Shown here: positions 23,990 to 32,836 of the stretch, in pieces
Numbering within the stretch: the first letter of the stretch is position 1
Layout: each line of letters opens with the position of its first letter
Source of the DNA: Desulfarculaceae bacterium
GTDB taxonomy: Bacteria > Desulfobacterota > Desulfarculia > Desulfarculales > Desulfarculaceae
Assembly: GCA_021737145.1 (NCBI GenBank)
Contig: JAIPEN010000004.1
Coordinates: forward strand, 248,001-312,000
Direction: 5' to 3'
Length of the DNA stretch: 64,000 nt
The notes under the pieces: generated by a model
Databases searched by the model: none
Told to the model about the DNA's origin: nothing
The model's input: only the letters and a program-made list of their open reading frames with translations
Position numbers and translations under genes: made by a program

Positions 23990-25462
23990 ATGCAGGCCCC
24001 CAACAACATGCGGCAATTCGTGGACGACCTGGAGAGCCGGGGCGAGCTGAAACGCATCTCCGAGGAGGTGGACCCCTACCTGGAGGTCACCGCCCTGTCC
24101 GACCCGGTGATGAAGGCCACCGGCCCTGCCCTGCTCTTTGAGCGGGTCAAGGGCGCGGCCTGCCCCCTGGCCATCAACCTGTTCGGCTCCCGTTCGCGCA
24201 TGGCCGCGTCCCTGGGGGTGGAGGATCTGCAGGAGATCGCCGACCGGCTGAAGGGCCTGCTGGAGGTGGAGCTTCCCTCGGGCGGCCTGGTGGCCAAGCT
24301 GATGAGCGTGCTGCCCAAGCTCAAGGAGCTAAAGGCCTTTGCCCCCAAGACGGTGAAGGAAGCCCCTTGCCAGGAGGTGGTGCTCACCGGCGACGAGGCC
24401 TCCCTGGACCTGCTGCCCATCCTCACCTGCTGGCCCGACGACGCCGGGCCTTTCATCACCCTGCCCCAGGTGATCACCGCGGACCCGGACACCGGCAAGC
24501 ACAACGTGGGCATGTACCGCTTGCAGCGCTTTGACGCCCGCACCACGGGCATGCACTGGCACCGCCACAAGGGCGGGGCGGCCCACTACGAGCGCGCCGG
24601 CGAGCTGGGCCAAAAGCTGCCCGTGGCCGTGGCCCTGGGCGGACCGCCGGCCAGCACCTACGCGGCCTGCGCGCCCCTGCCGGAAAACCTGCCCGAGTAC
24701 ATGTTCACCGGCTTTCTCATGCGCCGCCCCCTGGAGGTGGTCAAGGCCAAGACCAGCGATCTGATGGTCCCGGCCCAGGCCGAGGTGATCCTGGAGGGCT
24801 ACGTGGACCCGGCCGAGCCCCTGCGCACCGAAGGGCCCTTCGGCGACCACACCGGCTACTACTCCCTGGCCGACGACTACCCGGTGTTCCACATCACCGC
24901 CATCACCCATCGCAAGGACTTCCTCTACCCCACCACCATCGTGGGCATCCCGCCCATGGAGGACTATTACCTGGGCATGGCCACCGAGCGCCTGTTCCTG
25001 CCGCTGATCCAGACGGTGCTGCCCGAGGTGGTGGACTACCACATGCCCGCCGAGGGGGTGTTCCACAACCTGGTGTTCGTGGCCATAGACAAGAAGCACC
25101 CGGGCCAGGCCTACAAGGTGATGAACGCCCTGTGGGGCCAGGGCCAGATGATGTTCGCCAAGCTCATCGTGGTGGTGGACGCGGACGTGGACGTGCAAGA
25201 CCCGCAGCGCGCCTGGTGGGAGGCCCTGAACCACATCGACCCCCAGCGCGACGTGCTGTTCACCCGGGGCCCGGCCGATGCCCTGGACCACGCGGCCCAG
25301 TTGCCTTTCCTGCACTCCAAGATGGGCATCGACGGCACCAGGAAGCTCAAGGACGAGGGCTTCACCCGCCCCTGGCCCGAGCGCATCGAGATGACGCCAG
25401 GGGTGCAGGCGGCGGCCCTGGATCGCCTCAAGGGCTGGGGCCTGCTGCCCCCGGAGAAATGA
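23990..25462 (+). CDS. UbiD-family prenyl-FMN-dependent decarboxylase
   Basis: 490 residues, typical of UbiD. It uses prenylated FMN to decarboxylate aromatic or alpha,beta-unsaturated acids. Family features are the N-terminal MRQFVDDLESRGELKRISEEVD, GMYRLQ, HWHRHKGG, FGDHTGYYS and VGIPPMEDYYLG. GGGAGG precedes ATG 23990. It overlaps a UbiA-type prenyltransferase, pointing to quinone (futalosine/menaquinone) synthesis rather than aromatic catabolism. The flavin cofactor would be made by UbiX, encoded at 58304-58867. Confidence 0.92.
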   Translation: MQAPNNMRQFVDDLESRGELKRISEEVDPYLEVTALSDPVMKATGPALLFERVKGAACPLAINLFGSRSRMAASLGVEDLQEIADRLKGLLEVELPSGGLVAKLMSVLPKLKELKAFAPKTVKEAPCQEVVLTGDEASLDLLPILTCWPDDAGPFITLPQVITADPDTGKHNVGMYRLQRFDARTTGMHWHRHKGGAAHYERAGELGQKLPVAVALGGPPASTYAACAPLPENLPEYMFTGFLMRRPLEVVKAKTSDLMVPAQAEVILEGYVDPAEPLRTEGPFGDHTGYYSLADDYPVFHITAITHRKDFLYPTTIVGIPPMEDYYLGMATERLFLPLIQTVLPEVVDYHMPAEGVFHNLVFVAIDKKHPGQAYKVMNALWGQGQMMFAKLIVVVDADVDVQDPQRAWWEALNHIDPQRDVLFTRGPADALDHAAQLPFLHSKMGIDGTRKLKDEGFTRPWPERIEMTPGVQAAALDRLKGWGLLPPEK

Positions 25463-26337
25463 TGACCGCGGCCGGAGCCCTAACCGGCCGGCTCAGGGAC
25501 TTCGCCGAGCTGGTCAAGTTCAGCCACACCCTGTTTTTGTTCCCCTTTGCCCTGTCCGCCCTGGTGCTGGCCGCCCAACAGCGGCCGGTCACCTTTGGCC
25601 TGGTGTTCTGGGTGGTGGTGGCTTTGGTGGCCGCCCGGTCTGCTGCCATGATCATGAACCGCATCGCCGACCGCCGCTGGGACGCCCTGAACCCGCGCAC
25701 CGCCACACGGCCCCTGGTCACCGGCAAGGTGAGCATCGCCCTGGCCTGGGGATGGCTGGCCCTGGCCTCGGGCCTGCTGGTGCTGGCCGCCTACATGCTC
25801 AACCCCCTTTGCTTCAAGCTCTCGCCCGTGGCCCTGGCCTGGGTGCTGGGCTACAGCTTCACCAAGCGCTTCACCTGGCTGTGCCATCTCTGGCTGGGCG
25901 CGGCCACGGCCCTGGCTCCTTTGGGAACCTGGATCGCGGTTACCGGGGCCTGGGACTGGCGGGCGGTGGTGCTGGCCGTGGCGGTCACCCTGTGGGTGGC
26001 CGGGTTCGACGTGATCTACGCCTGCCAGGACATCGCCTTTGACCAGGAGCACGCCCTCAAGTCCTTGCCCGCCCGCTTGGGCCTGGAAAATGCCCTGTGG
26101 GTCAGCCGGGGCATGCACCTTCTGGCCGGGATGGGCTTTTTGCTCCTGTGGCCCCTGTTCGGCCTGGGCTCCTGGTATCTGGCCGGGGCCCTGGTGGTGT
26201 GCCTGGCCCTGGTGGTGGAACAGATTTTGGTGGCCATAAAACAGGCCAACATCCCCATGGCCTTTTTCACGGTGAACGGCTTCATCTCCATTGTTTACTT
26301 TTTGTTCCTGGCCGTGGACCGGCTGAGCGCATCATGA
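25462..26337 (+). CDS. UbiA-family polyprenyltransferase (quinone biosynthesis)
   Basis: 291 residues and about nine membrane helices. The two Asp-rich motifs that bind prenyl diphosphate via Mg are present: NRIADRRWDALNPRT (about residues 66-80) and CQDIAFDQEHALKSLPAR (about 192-210). It attaches a prenyl chain to an aromatic ring in the membrane. Its start overlaps the UbiD stop, so the two are coupled; this pair is common in futalosine-pathway organisms (MqnP-like). The 3' end overlaps the next gene. Confidence 0.9.
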   Translation: MTAAGALTGRLRDFAELVKFSHTLFLFPFALSALVLAAQQRPVTFGLVFWVVVALVAARSAAMIMNRIADRRWDALNPRTATRPLVTGKVSIALAWGWLALASGLLVLAAYMLNPLCFKLSPVALAWVLGYSFTKRFTWLCHLWLGAATALAPLGTWIAVTGAWDWRAVVLAVAVTLWVAGFDVIYACQDIAFDQEHALKSLPARLGLENALWVSRGMHLLAGMGFLLLWPLFGLGSWYLAGALVVCLALVVEQILVAIKQANIPMAFFTVNGFISIVYFLFLAVDRLSAS

Positions 26338-26975
26338 CCCAGCTAGAGGTGGACCTGAAATACCTGGGCGTGCTGGACAAGGCCCTGCAAATCACCGGAG
26401 AGCTGGGCCCCGATGCGGCGGTGCGCTACGTGCGCTCCTCCTACCGCCTGCTCTCCAAGGTCTATCACCCGGACCTGCACCAGCAGAACAAACAGGCCGC
26501 CGAGGAAGGCCAACGCCGCCTCAACGCGGTCAAGGAGCGGCTGGACATGACCAGCGACCACGAGCTGAGCGACTTCCTGAAAAGCTCGGCCCAGCCCCGC
26601 AGCGGGCATCCCCGGGTGATGGTGGTGGAGGACGAGGAGGGCCTGGCCCAGAACCTGGCCGACCTGCTGGCCCTGGAGGGCTATCACGTGGCCACCGCGC
26701 CCGACGGCCTGGCCGGGCTGCGCACCCACCTCACCTTCCGGCCCGAGCTGGTGATCAGCGACATCCTCATGCCCATCATGGACGGGGTGGAGATGGTGCG
26801 CACCCTCCGGGAGCGCGATCCGGGCCTCAAGGTGATCTTCATCTCCGGCTTTTTCGGCACCCGTTCCATCCAAAACGGCCTGATGCAGGAAATCGAACAA
26901 TTCGGCTACCCCCGCCTGGCCAAGCCCTTTCGGCCCAGCCAGCTTTTGGAGCTGGTGCGCCGGGCCCTGGGGTGA
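26334..26975 (+). CDS. J-domain plus response-regulator receiver fusion
   Basis: 213 residues. The N-terminal ~75 residues look like a DnaJ J-domain: helix II SSYRLLSKVYHPDLH with the HPD tripeptide at residues 45-47, then KQAAEEGQRRLNAV. From about residue 92 a CheY-type receiver follows, with the acidic pocket VVEDEE, phospho-acceptor Asp143 (VISDILMP) and Lys197 (AKPF). There is no output domain. ATGA overlap with ubiA implies coupling. A phosphorylation-dependent DnaK co-chaperone would be the literal reading; that is inference. Confidence 0.8.
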   Translation: MTQLEVDLKYLGVLDKALQITGELGPDAAVRYVRSSYRLLSKVYHPDLHQQNKQAAEEGQRRLNAVKERLDMTSDHELSDFLKSSAQPRSGHPRVMVVEDEEGLAQNLADLLALEGYHVATAPDGLAGLRTHLTFRPELVISDILMPIMDGVEMVRTLRERDPGLKVIFISGFFGTRSIQNGLMQEIEQFGYPRLAKPFRPSQLLELVRRALG

Positions 26976-26995
26976 GCCCATCTAGGAGAAAGCGC

Positions 26996-28015
26996 ATGTC
27001 TTTCAAATTCATCCAGACTCCCCGCAAGACCGCCTTCCTCAACCCCTTTGACCAGTTCAAGCCCACCGAGGTGGAGGTGGATCTGCGCTTCGACCCGCTC
27101 ACCGGCGATCGCAGCCGCATCCTCTCCTTCCGCTTCAAGACCCTGGGCAAGATGGACCACTCCCTGTACCTGGAGCGGGACAAGGGGCGGCCCTGCCCCT
27201 TCTGCCCGGGCAACCTGGAAAAGATGGGGGCCCGCTTCCTGCCCGAGGACGTGGCCGAGGGCTTTTTGTCCCGGGGCGAGGCGGTGTGCTTTCCCAACGC
27301 CTTTCCCTACGGGGCCCACACCTATGTGATCCGCCTGACCAAGCGGCACTACGTGCGGCCCAGCCAGTTCACCCCGGCCCAGGTGGCCGACGGCCTGCTC
27401 CTGGCCCGGGAGGCCTTCAAGCGCCTGGCTCCGGAAGACACCTACGGCTCGGTGAACTGGAACTACATGATGCCCGCGGGCGGAGGCCAGGTGCACCCCC
27501 ACTTCCAGATCGTCAGTTCCAAGCGCGCCACCCATTTCGAGGAGGTGCTGCTGCGCCGGGCCAAGAACTACGCCACCCGCCACGGCCAGGACATGGCCGC
27601 CGCCTACGTGGAGCACGAGCAGGCCGACGGCTCCCGCTGGGTGGGGCGGCTGGGCCCCCTGGCCTGGATGGCGCCTTTCGCGCCACGGGCCATCTATGAT
27701 TTAATGGCCCTGTCGCCCGGCGGCAAAAGCCTCATGGACCTGACCCCCAAGCAGGTGGAGGGGGTGGCCCGGGGCATCTGCCGGGTGCTCAAGTACTTCG
27801 AGGCCCAGGGGGTGGGCTCCCACAACATGGCCCTGCACACCTCGCTGAAGCCCGGGGCCGGCCTGCCCCTGATGCTGCGTCTGGTCAGCCGGGTGCAGAT
27901 ACCCATCATGGGCATCGACGAGATCAACTACTTCGAGAAGCTGCACGACGAGACGGTGTGCTTCTTGAGCCCGGAAGAGATGGCCCGCGACCTCAAGAAG
28001 GTGTGGCGGGATTGA
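26996..28015 (+). CDS. GalT-like nucleotidyltransferase (HIT superfamily)
   Basis: 339 residues. Zinc-site-like CPFC at 67-70, the NAFPYGAHTYVI segment typical of GalT, and the catalytic HIT-type motif VHPHFQ at 166-171 identify the galactose-1-phosphate uridylyltransferase family. AGGAG precedes ATG 26996. No galactose pathway genes are near, so the sugar phosphate or nucleotide substrate is open. It may be an ATP adenylyltransferase-like member instead. Confidence 0.8.
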   Translation: MSFKFIQTPRKTAFLNPFDQFKPTEVEVDLRFDPLTGDRSRILSFRFKTLGKMDHSLYLERDKGRPCPFCPGNLEKMGARFLPEDVAEGFLSRGEAVCFPNAFPYGAHTYVIRLTKRHYVRPSQFTPAQVADGLLLAREAFKRLAPEDTYGSVNWNYMMPAGGGQVHPHFQIVSSKRATHFEEVLLRRAKNYATRHGQDMAAAYVEHEQADGSRWVGRLGPLAWMAPFAPRAIYDLMALSPGGKSLMDLTPKQVEGVARGICRVLKYFEAQGVGSHNMALHTSLKPGAGLPLMLRLVSRVQIPIMGIDEINYFEKLHDETVCFLSPEEMARDLKKVWRD

Positions 28016-28048
28016 TCATGCCCTGAGCGAAATTGAAAAGGGGGATAC

Positions 28049-29698
28049 ATGGCCGGGGACATCAGCCTGACCTTGGGAGGGGTGCTGAGGCAGGTGGCCG
28101 CGCGCCACGGGGACAACGAAGCCCTGGTGGATCTGCCCAGCGGGACCCGTTACACCTACGCCCAGTTCGACCAGATAAGCGACCAGTTGGCCAAGGCCCT
28201 CATCGTCCTGGGCCTCAAGCCGGGCCAGCGCCTGGCCCTGTGGGCCCCCAACCAGCCCGAGTGGCTCATCGTCATGTACGCCGCGGCCAAGGCCGGGGTG
28301 GTGCTCTCGAGCGTGGACACCAACTTCAAGGCCCCGGAGCTGGCCTACCAGTTGGGCCAGTCCCGCTGCGCCGGGCTGGTCATGGCCCCGGGCCTGGAAG
28401 GCGATGAATACCTGGAGGCCCTGTCTTCCCTGTGCCCGGAGCTCGACCAGGAGGCTCCTTCGGGCCTGGCCTGCGCCGAGCTGCCCGAGCTCAAGCAGGT
28501 CATCGTGCTGGGCGACCAGGCCCCGGCCGGGGCCCTGAGCTGGAGCCAAGCCCTGGAGCTGGGCCGCGGCGCGCCGGACGAAAAGCTGGCCGCCCGCCTG
28601 GAGGCGGTGCGTCCCGAAGACGTGGCCACCCTGCTCTACACCTCGGGCACCACCGGCCGCCCCAAGGGGGTGATGAGCCCCCACCGGGGCCTGATCATGA
28701 CCTCCCTGGCCGGGGGCCAGAACCAGCGCCTCATGAGCAGCGACCGCCTGGTGGTCTCGGTGCCCCTGTGCCACATGTTCGGCTGCATCTGCATCGCCCT
28801 GGCCGGCATCATCCAGGGCTCCACCCTGGTGATCCCCTCCCGCTTGCCCGAGCCCGGGGCCATCCTGAACGCGGTGGTGTCCGAATCCTGCACCGCCCTG
28901 TACGGCCCGCCCACCTCCTTCATCGCCATGCTGGACGACCCGGCCTACCAGGCCGCGGCCGGAGGCGGGCTGCGCACCGGCATCATGGGCGGGGCCCAGT
29001 GCCCCATCGAGGTGATGCACCGGGTGGTGGAGGAGATGGGGGTGGGGGACATCCTCATCGGCTATGGCCAGACCGAGGCCAGCTCCTGGGTGTCCACCAG
29101 CCGGCCGGACGACCCCCTGGAGCTTAGGGTGTCCACGGTGGGCCGCCCGGTGCCGGGAGCGGAAGCCAAGATCGTGGACCCGGGCAGCGGCGAGACCCTG
29201 TCTCCGGGCGAGGTGGGCGAGATATGCACCCGGGGCTATGTGATGAAGGGCTACTTCGACATGCCCGCCGAGACCGCCCAGGCCATCGACGCCGAGGGCT
29301 GGCTGCACACCGGCGATTTGGGCGCCATGGACGCCGAGGGCTACATCCGCATCTCGGGCCGCCTCAAGGAGGTGATCCGCAAGGGAGGGCGCAGCGTTTT
29401 CCCCAGCGACATCGAGGAGGTGCTGTTCAAGCACCCGGCGGTGAACACGGCTCAGGCCTTTGGGGTGCCCCACGACGAGCTGGGCGAGGAAGTGGTGGTG
29501 TGGATAAAGCTGGAGCGGCGGGCCAGCCTGGAGAAGGTGGAGGTGCTGGCCTATCTGGAGAGCAAGCTGCCGGACAACCACCTGCCCGCCTGGGTGCGCT
29601 TCGTGGAGGAGTTCCCCATGACCCCCATGGGCAAGATCCAGAAGTTCCGCATGCGCGAAATCATGCTGGCCGAGCTCGGAACCCAAGAGGACCTGTAG
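28049..29698 (+). CDS. AMP-dependent acyl-CoA synthetase/ligase
   Basis: 549 residues. It activates a carboxylic acid as acyl-AMP and transfers it to CoA. The adenylation P-loop LLYTSGTTGRPKG (about residues 194-206), motif GYGQTEAS (about 342), the hinge-region TGDLGAMDAEGYIRISGR and the catalytic Lys in PMGKIQKF near the C-terminus are all present. The substrate (fatty or aromatic acid) cannot be decided. GGGG precedes ATG 28049. Confidence 0.92.
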   Translation: MAGDISLTLGGVLRQVAARHGDNEALVDLPSGTRYTYAQFDQISDQLAKALIVLGLKPGQRLALWAPNQPEWLIVMYAAAKAGVVLSSVDTNFKAPELAYQLGQSRCAGLVMAPGLEGDEYLEALSSLCPELDQEAPSGLACAELPELKQVIVLGDQAPAGALSWSQALELGRGAPDEKLAARLEAVRPEDVATLLYTSGTTGRPKGVMSPHRGLIMTSLAGGQNQRLMSSDRLVVSVPLCHMFGCICIALAGIIQGSTLVIPSRLPEPGAILNAVVSESCTALYGPPTSFIAMLDDPAYQAAAGGGLRTGIMGGAQCPIEVMHRVVEEMGVGDILIGYGQTEASSWVSTSRPDDPLELRVSTVGRPVPGAEAKIVDPGSGETLSPGEVGEICTRGYVMKGYFDMPAETAQAIDAEGWLHTGDLGAMDAEGYIRISGRLKEVIRKGGRSVFPSDIEEVLFKHPAVNTAQAFGVPHDELGEEVVVWIKLERRASLEKVEVLAYLESKLPDNHLPAWVRFVEEFPMTPMGKIQKFRMREIMLAELGTQEDL

Positions 29699-29792
29699 GC
29701 TTAGCTTGCGAATAACACTTGACTTTTTCTGTCAGCCCCGGTAATTAAAAGCAGTGGTTATGCTTGGCAGAACCCTAAAGGCAGGTGCCCAT

Positions 29793-30293
29793 ATGGACGT
29801 CCAGGACATTCGGGACAAAGAGTTTCCCCGCCGCTTCCGGGGCTTTGACGCCGTGGAGGTGGAGACCTTTGTAAACAAGCTGGCCGAGTACATCGACGGC
29901 CTGCACCGGGAAGTGGACGACACCAGCCGCAAGCTGCGCGAAACCAGCGAGGAGCTCAAGGAATACCGCGTCCGCGAGCAGACCCTGGAGGCCAACCTGG
30001 CCCAGACCCGCCAGCTGGCCGAGGAGATGAAGGCCAACAGCGAAAAAGAGGCCAAGTTCATCGTGGCCGAGGCCGAGTTGCAGGCCGAGAAGATTCTCAA
30101 CCAGGCCCACAACCGCCTGGCCCAGATCCATGATGACATCTCCGAGCTCAAACGCCAGCGGGCCCAGTTCGAGGTCCGTTTGCGCTCCCTGGTCGAGGCC
30201 CACCTCAAGCTTCTGGAGGTGGAGACCGACCGCGACCGCGACCTGGCCGAGCTGGAAGACAAGATCAAGATTCTCAGGAGCCCCACCTCCTGA
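29793..30293 (+). CDS. DivIVA-domain protein
   Basis: 166 residues. The N-terminal DIRDKEFPRRFRGFDAVEVETFVNKL is the DivIVA/GpsB membrane-curvature-binding domain. The rest is a long coiled coil (about 35-165). Such proteins mark cell poles or septa and recruit cell-wall or division proteins. ATG 29793 is preferred over upstream GTG 29754 because family members start just before this motif and AAAGGCAGG precedes it. It heads a cluster with DUF167 and a peptidase. Confidence 0.9.
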   Translation: MDVQDIRDKEFPRRFRGFDAVEVETFVNKLAEYIDGLHREVDDTSRKLRETSEELKEYRVREQTLEANLAQTRQLAEEMKANSEKEAKFIVAEAELQAEKILNQAHNRLAQIHDDISELKRQRAQFEVRLRSLVEAHLKLLEVETDRDRDLAELEDKIKILRSPTS

Positions 30294-30300
30294 TCCACCC

Positions 30301-30588
30301 GTGCCTTTCATCTCCAAAACAGCGGGCGGCCTGACCCTGGCCGTCAAGGTGGCCCCCCGCGCCGCGCGCAATCAGATCGCCGGCCTGGAGGCCGGAGCCC
30401 TCAAGGTGCGCCTCACCGCCCCGCCGGTGGAGGGCGCGGCCAACCGGGCCCTGGTCAAGCTCCTGTCCAAGACGCTGAAGGTGGCCAAGGGCAAGGTGGT
30501 GGTGGTGGCCGGCGAGCGCTCCCGGGCCAAGCGGGTGGAAATCAGCGGCCTGAGCGAGGCCCAGATCCGGGAGCGCCTGGGGTTGTGA
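30301..30588 (+). CDS. DUF167 (YggU) family protein
   Basis: 95 residues. LAVKVAPRAARNQIAGL, KVRLTAPPVEGAANRALVKLLSK and KVVVVAGERSRAKRVEI are the conserved segments of this small cytoplasmic family, often encoded next to DivIVA and YggT. Biochemical role is unknown. GTG start at 30301, 7 bp after divIVA; its TGA overlaps the next GTG. Confidence 0.92.
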   Translation: MPFISKTAGGLTLAVKVAPRAARNQIAGLEAGALKVRLTAPPVEGAANRALVKLLSKTLKVAKGKVVVVAGERSRAKRVEISGLSEAQIRERLGL

Positions 30589-31562
30589 GACGCTGCCTGA
30601 CGGTTCTGCTCCTGCTGCTCCTGGCCGCGCCCTCCGTCTGGGCCGCCGCGCCCAAGATCACCGTGATCGCCCCCTCGCCCGAGCTGGCCGCCCATGTGCG
30701 CCAAGAGACGGTCAAGGCCACCCCCCGCCTCACGGCCTGGACCGGGGCCGCGCCTCCCGAGCTGACCATCGAGGTGGCCCCCACGCGCAAGGCCTTTGCC
30801 CGCAGGGCGGCCGACCTGGGCGGTCCCTCCTGGGCCGCCGGCCTGGCCGCGCCCCGCCAGAGGTTCATCCTGCTGCGCTCCCCCCGCCAACTGGCCAGCG
30901 CGCTCAGCTTCCGCGAGGTGCTGCTGCACGAGTTGGCCCATCTGTATCTGGCCGCCGGGCTCAAGGGCCGCCACGCCCCCCTCTGGCTGGAGGAGGGCCT
31001 GGCCATGCAGCTATCAGGCGAGGCCGGCTGGGGCCTGGCCGCGGCCATGACCCGGGCGGTGCTGGGTCCGGGGCTCCTGCCCCTGAGCAGCCTGGAGAAG
31101 CGCTTCCCGCCCTCGGCCGAGCGGGCCTCCCTGGCCTATGCCCAGAGCTATTATCTGGTGGGATGGCTGCTGAACAAGTACGGCGAAAAGGCCCTGAGCG
31201 AGGTGGTGCGCTCCCTGTCCCAGGGGCGGCCCCTCACCGCGGCCCTGCAGCGGGCCACCGGCCACAGCCTGGCCGTCCTGGAGGAAAACTTCAGCCAGGA
31301 CATGGGTTCGCGCTTTTCCTGGATATCGGCCCTGACCGCGGGGGGAGTGCTCTGGGCGCTCATCGCCCTGGTGGCCGGGGTGGGCCTGGTGGTGCGCCGC
31401 CGCAAGCAGCGGGCCTCTTGGCTGAACCGGGATGTATACGGGAATCGCGAGGCCTTGCCGCGCCCCCGCCGCAGCACGCGCAACGCAGAGGCGGCGCTCA
31501 GGGAAGCCGGCATGGGTCGGCGCCGTCCGCGCGGCGCGGACCAACCCCCCGGCAGCGGCTAG
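30585..31562 (+). CDS. membrane-anchored peptidase MA-like metallopeptidase
   Basis: 325 residues with a signal peptide (about 1-22). The zinc-binding HELAH is at 115-119 and the third ligand/helix is WLEEGLAM about 20 residues later, a gluzincin arrangement. A single C-terminal membrane helix (about 247-270) precedes a basic cytoplasmic tail, so the catalytic domain faces the periplasm. GTG 30585 overlaps the DUF167 stop. Substrate is unknown. Confidence 0.85.
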   Translation: MRRCLTVLLLLLLAAPSVWAAAPKITVIAPSPELAAHVRQETVKATPRLTAWTGAAPPELTIEVAPTRKAFARRAADLGGPSWAAGLAAPRQRFILLRSPRQLASALSFREVLLHELAHLYLAAGLKGRHAPLWLEEGLAMQLSGEAGWGLAAAMTRAVLGPGLLPLSSLEKRFPPSAERASLAYAQSYYLVGWLLNKYGEKALSEVVRSLSQGRPLTAALQRATGHSLAVLEENFSQDMGSRFSWISALTAGGVLWALIALVAGVGLVVRRRKQRASWLNRDVYGNREALPRPRRSTRNAEAALREAGMGRRRPRGADQPPGSG

Positions 31563-31750
31563 GCGCTATGCGGGCAGCCCAGGTGCTCCAGGGACTCGTC
31601 GTGCCGCTGCAGAGCCTGGTAACGCTCCCGGGCGGCGGCGCATTCGAAGCTTAGACCGCAGTGGGCCAGGCAGACGTGATCATCCCGGTCGAACTCGCCG
31701 AAACAATCTATGCGGTCTTCCAATTCCTCCAAAACCAAGAGTCGGGCCAA
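31559..31750 (-). CDS. small Cys-rich protein downstream of mreB
   Basis: 63 residues from TTG 31750, with GAGG seven bases upstream; an earlier TTG at 31765 is possible. Cysteines occur as CFGEFDRDDHVCLAHCGLSFECA plus one near the C-terminus, a spacing suggestive of a metal site. It begins 17 bp after the mreB stop on the same strand, so it is probably the last gene of the mreB operon. I know no named family. Confidence 0.6.
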   Translation of the reverse strand: MARLLVLEELEDRIDCFGEFDRDDHVCLAHCGLSFECAAARERYQALQRHDESLEHLGCPHSA

Positions 31751-31766
31751 ATCAGTCCTCGCCAAA

Positions 31767-32789
31767 TCAGTTGATGAAAACCCGCCGGAACTCTTTCACA
31801 TGGTGCAGGGCGATTCCAGCACCCATGGCCACACAAGTCAAGGGGTCTTCGGCCACATTGACCTTGAGCTTCATTTCGTGCCGGATGAGGTCGTCCAGCC
31901 CCCGGATGAGGGCCCCGCCCCCGGCCAGCATGATGCCCTGATCGGCCACATCGGCCGCCAACTCCGGAGGCGTCTTCTCAAAGGCGCGCTTGACGCTCTC
32001 CAGAATGACCTCCACCGGCTCGGCCATGGCCTGGCGCACCTCCTCGTCGGTGAGGTTGATGGTGCGCGGGATGCCTTCCAACAAGTCCTTGCCGCTTACC
32101 TCCATGGACAACGGCTGCTCCAAGGGAAAAGCCGAGCCGATAGATATCTTTACCTGCTCTGCCGTATTTTCGCCAATCTGGATTTGATATTTCTTTTGAA
32201 TGTAACGAATGATGGATTCGTTGGCCTCGTCGCCGGCCACGCGCACCGATTCGGCGTAGGCGGTGGAGAACAGGCTGATCACCGCCACCTCGGTGGTGCC
32301 GCCCCCGATGTCCACCACCATGCACCCCTGGGGAGCGTCGATGGGCAGGCCCGCCCCGATGGCCGCGGCCATGGGCTCCTCGATGAGGTAGATGTCCCGG
32401 GCCCCGGCCTGCTCGGCGCTCTCGATCACCGCCCGCTTCTCCACCTGGGTCACCCCGCTGGGCACCCCGATGAGCATGCGTGGCTTCATGAACCCGGTGG
32501 CCGACTTCACCTTGAGGATGAACTCGCGGATCATCACCCGGGTCATGTCGAAGTCGGCGATCACCCCGTCCTTGAGGGGACGGGCCGCGATGATGGAGGG
32601 ATTGGTGCGCCCCAGATACTGCTTGGCCTCGTGGCCCACGGCCAGGGGCTTGCCGCTGTCGCGCTTTAGGGCCACCACCGAGGGCTCGTTGAGCACCACG
32701 CCCTGGCCTTTGATGAAGATCAAGGTGTTGGCCGTACCCAGGTCCATGGCCAAATCCTTGGCGAACATCCCCAAAAGTTTACTCAGCAA
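31767..32789 (-). CDS. mreB: rod shape-determining protein MreB
   Basis: 340 residues. Bacterial actin that organises lateral cell-wall synthesis under the inner membrane. Phosphate-1 MDLGTANTLIF, phosphate-2 VVDIGGGTTEVAVISL and the adenosine motif LAGGGALIRGLDDLI are intact. TTG start at 32789 with an upstream AGG. No mreC/mreD follow. Instead a GAF protein and a DUF6485 gene lie upstream on the same strand. Confidence 0.95.
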   Translation of the reverse strand: MLSKLLGMFAKDLAMDLGTANTLIFIKGQGVVLNEPSVVALKRDSGKPLAVGHEAKQYLGRTNPSIIAARPLKDGVIADFDMTRVMIREFILKVKSATGFMKPRMLIGVPSGVTQVEKRAVIESAEQAGARDIYLIEEPMAAAIGAGLPIDAPQGCMVVDIGGGTTEVAVISLFSTAYAESVRVAGDEANESIIRYIQKKYQIQIGENTAEQVKISIGSAFPLEQPLSMEVSGKDLLEGIPRTINLTDEEVRQAMAEPVEVILESVKRAFEKTPPELAADVADQGIMLAGGGALIRGLDDLIRHEMKLKVNVAEDPLTCVAMGAGIALHHVKEFRRVFIN

Positions 32790-32836
32790 AGCGATACCTG
32801 CCTTTTCCCGCCCGCCCCGTTGGGCTGGGCCATATC

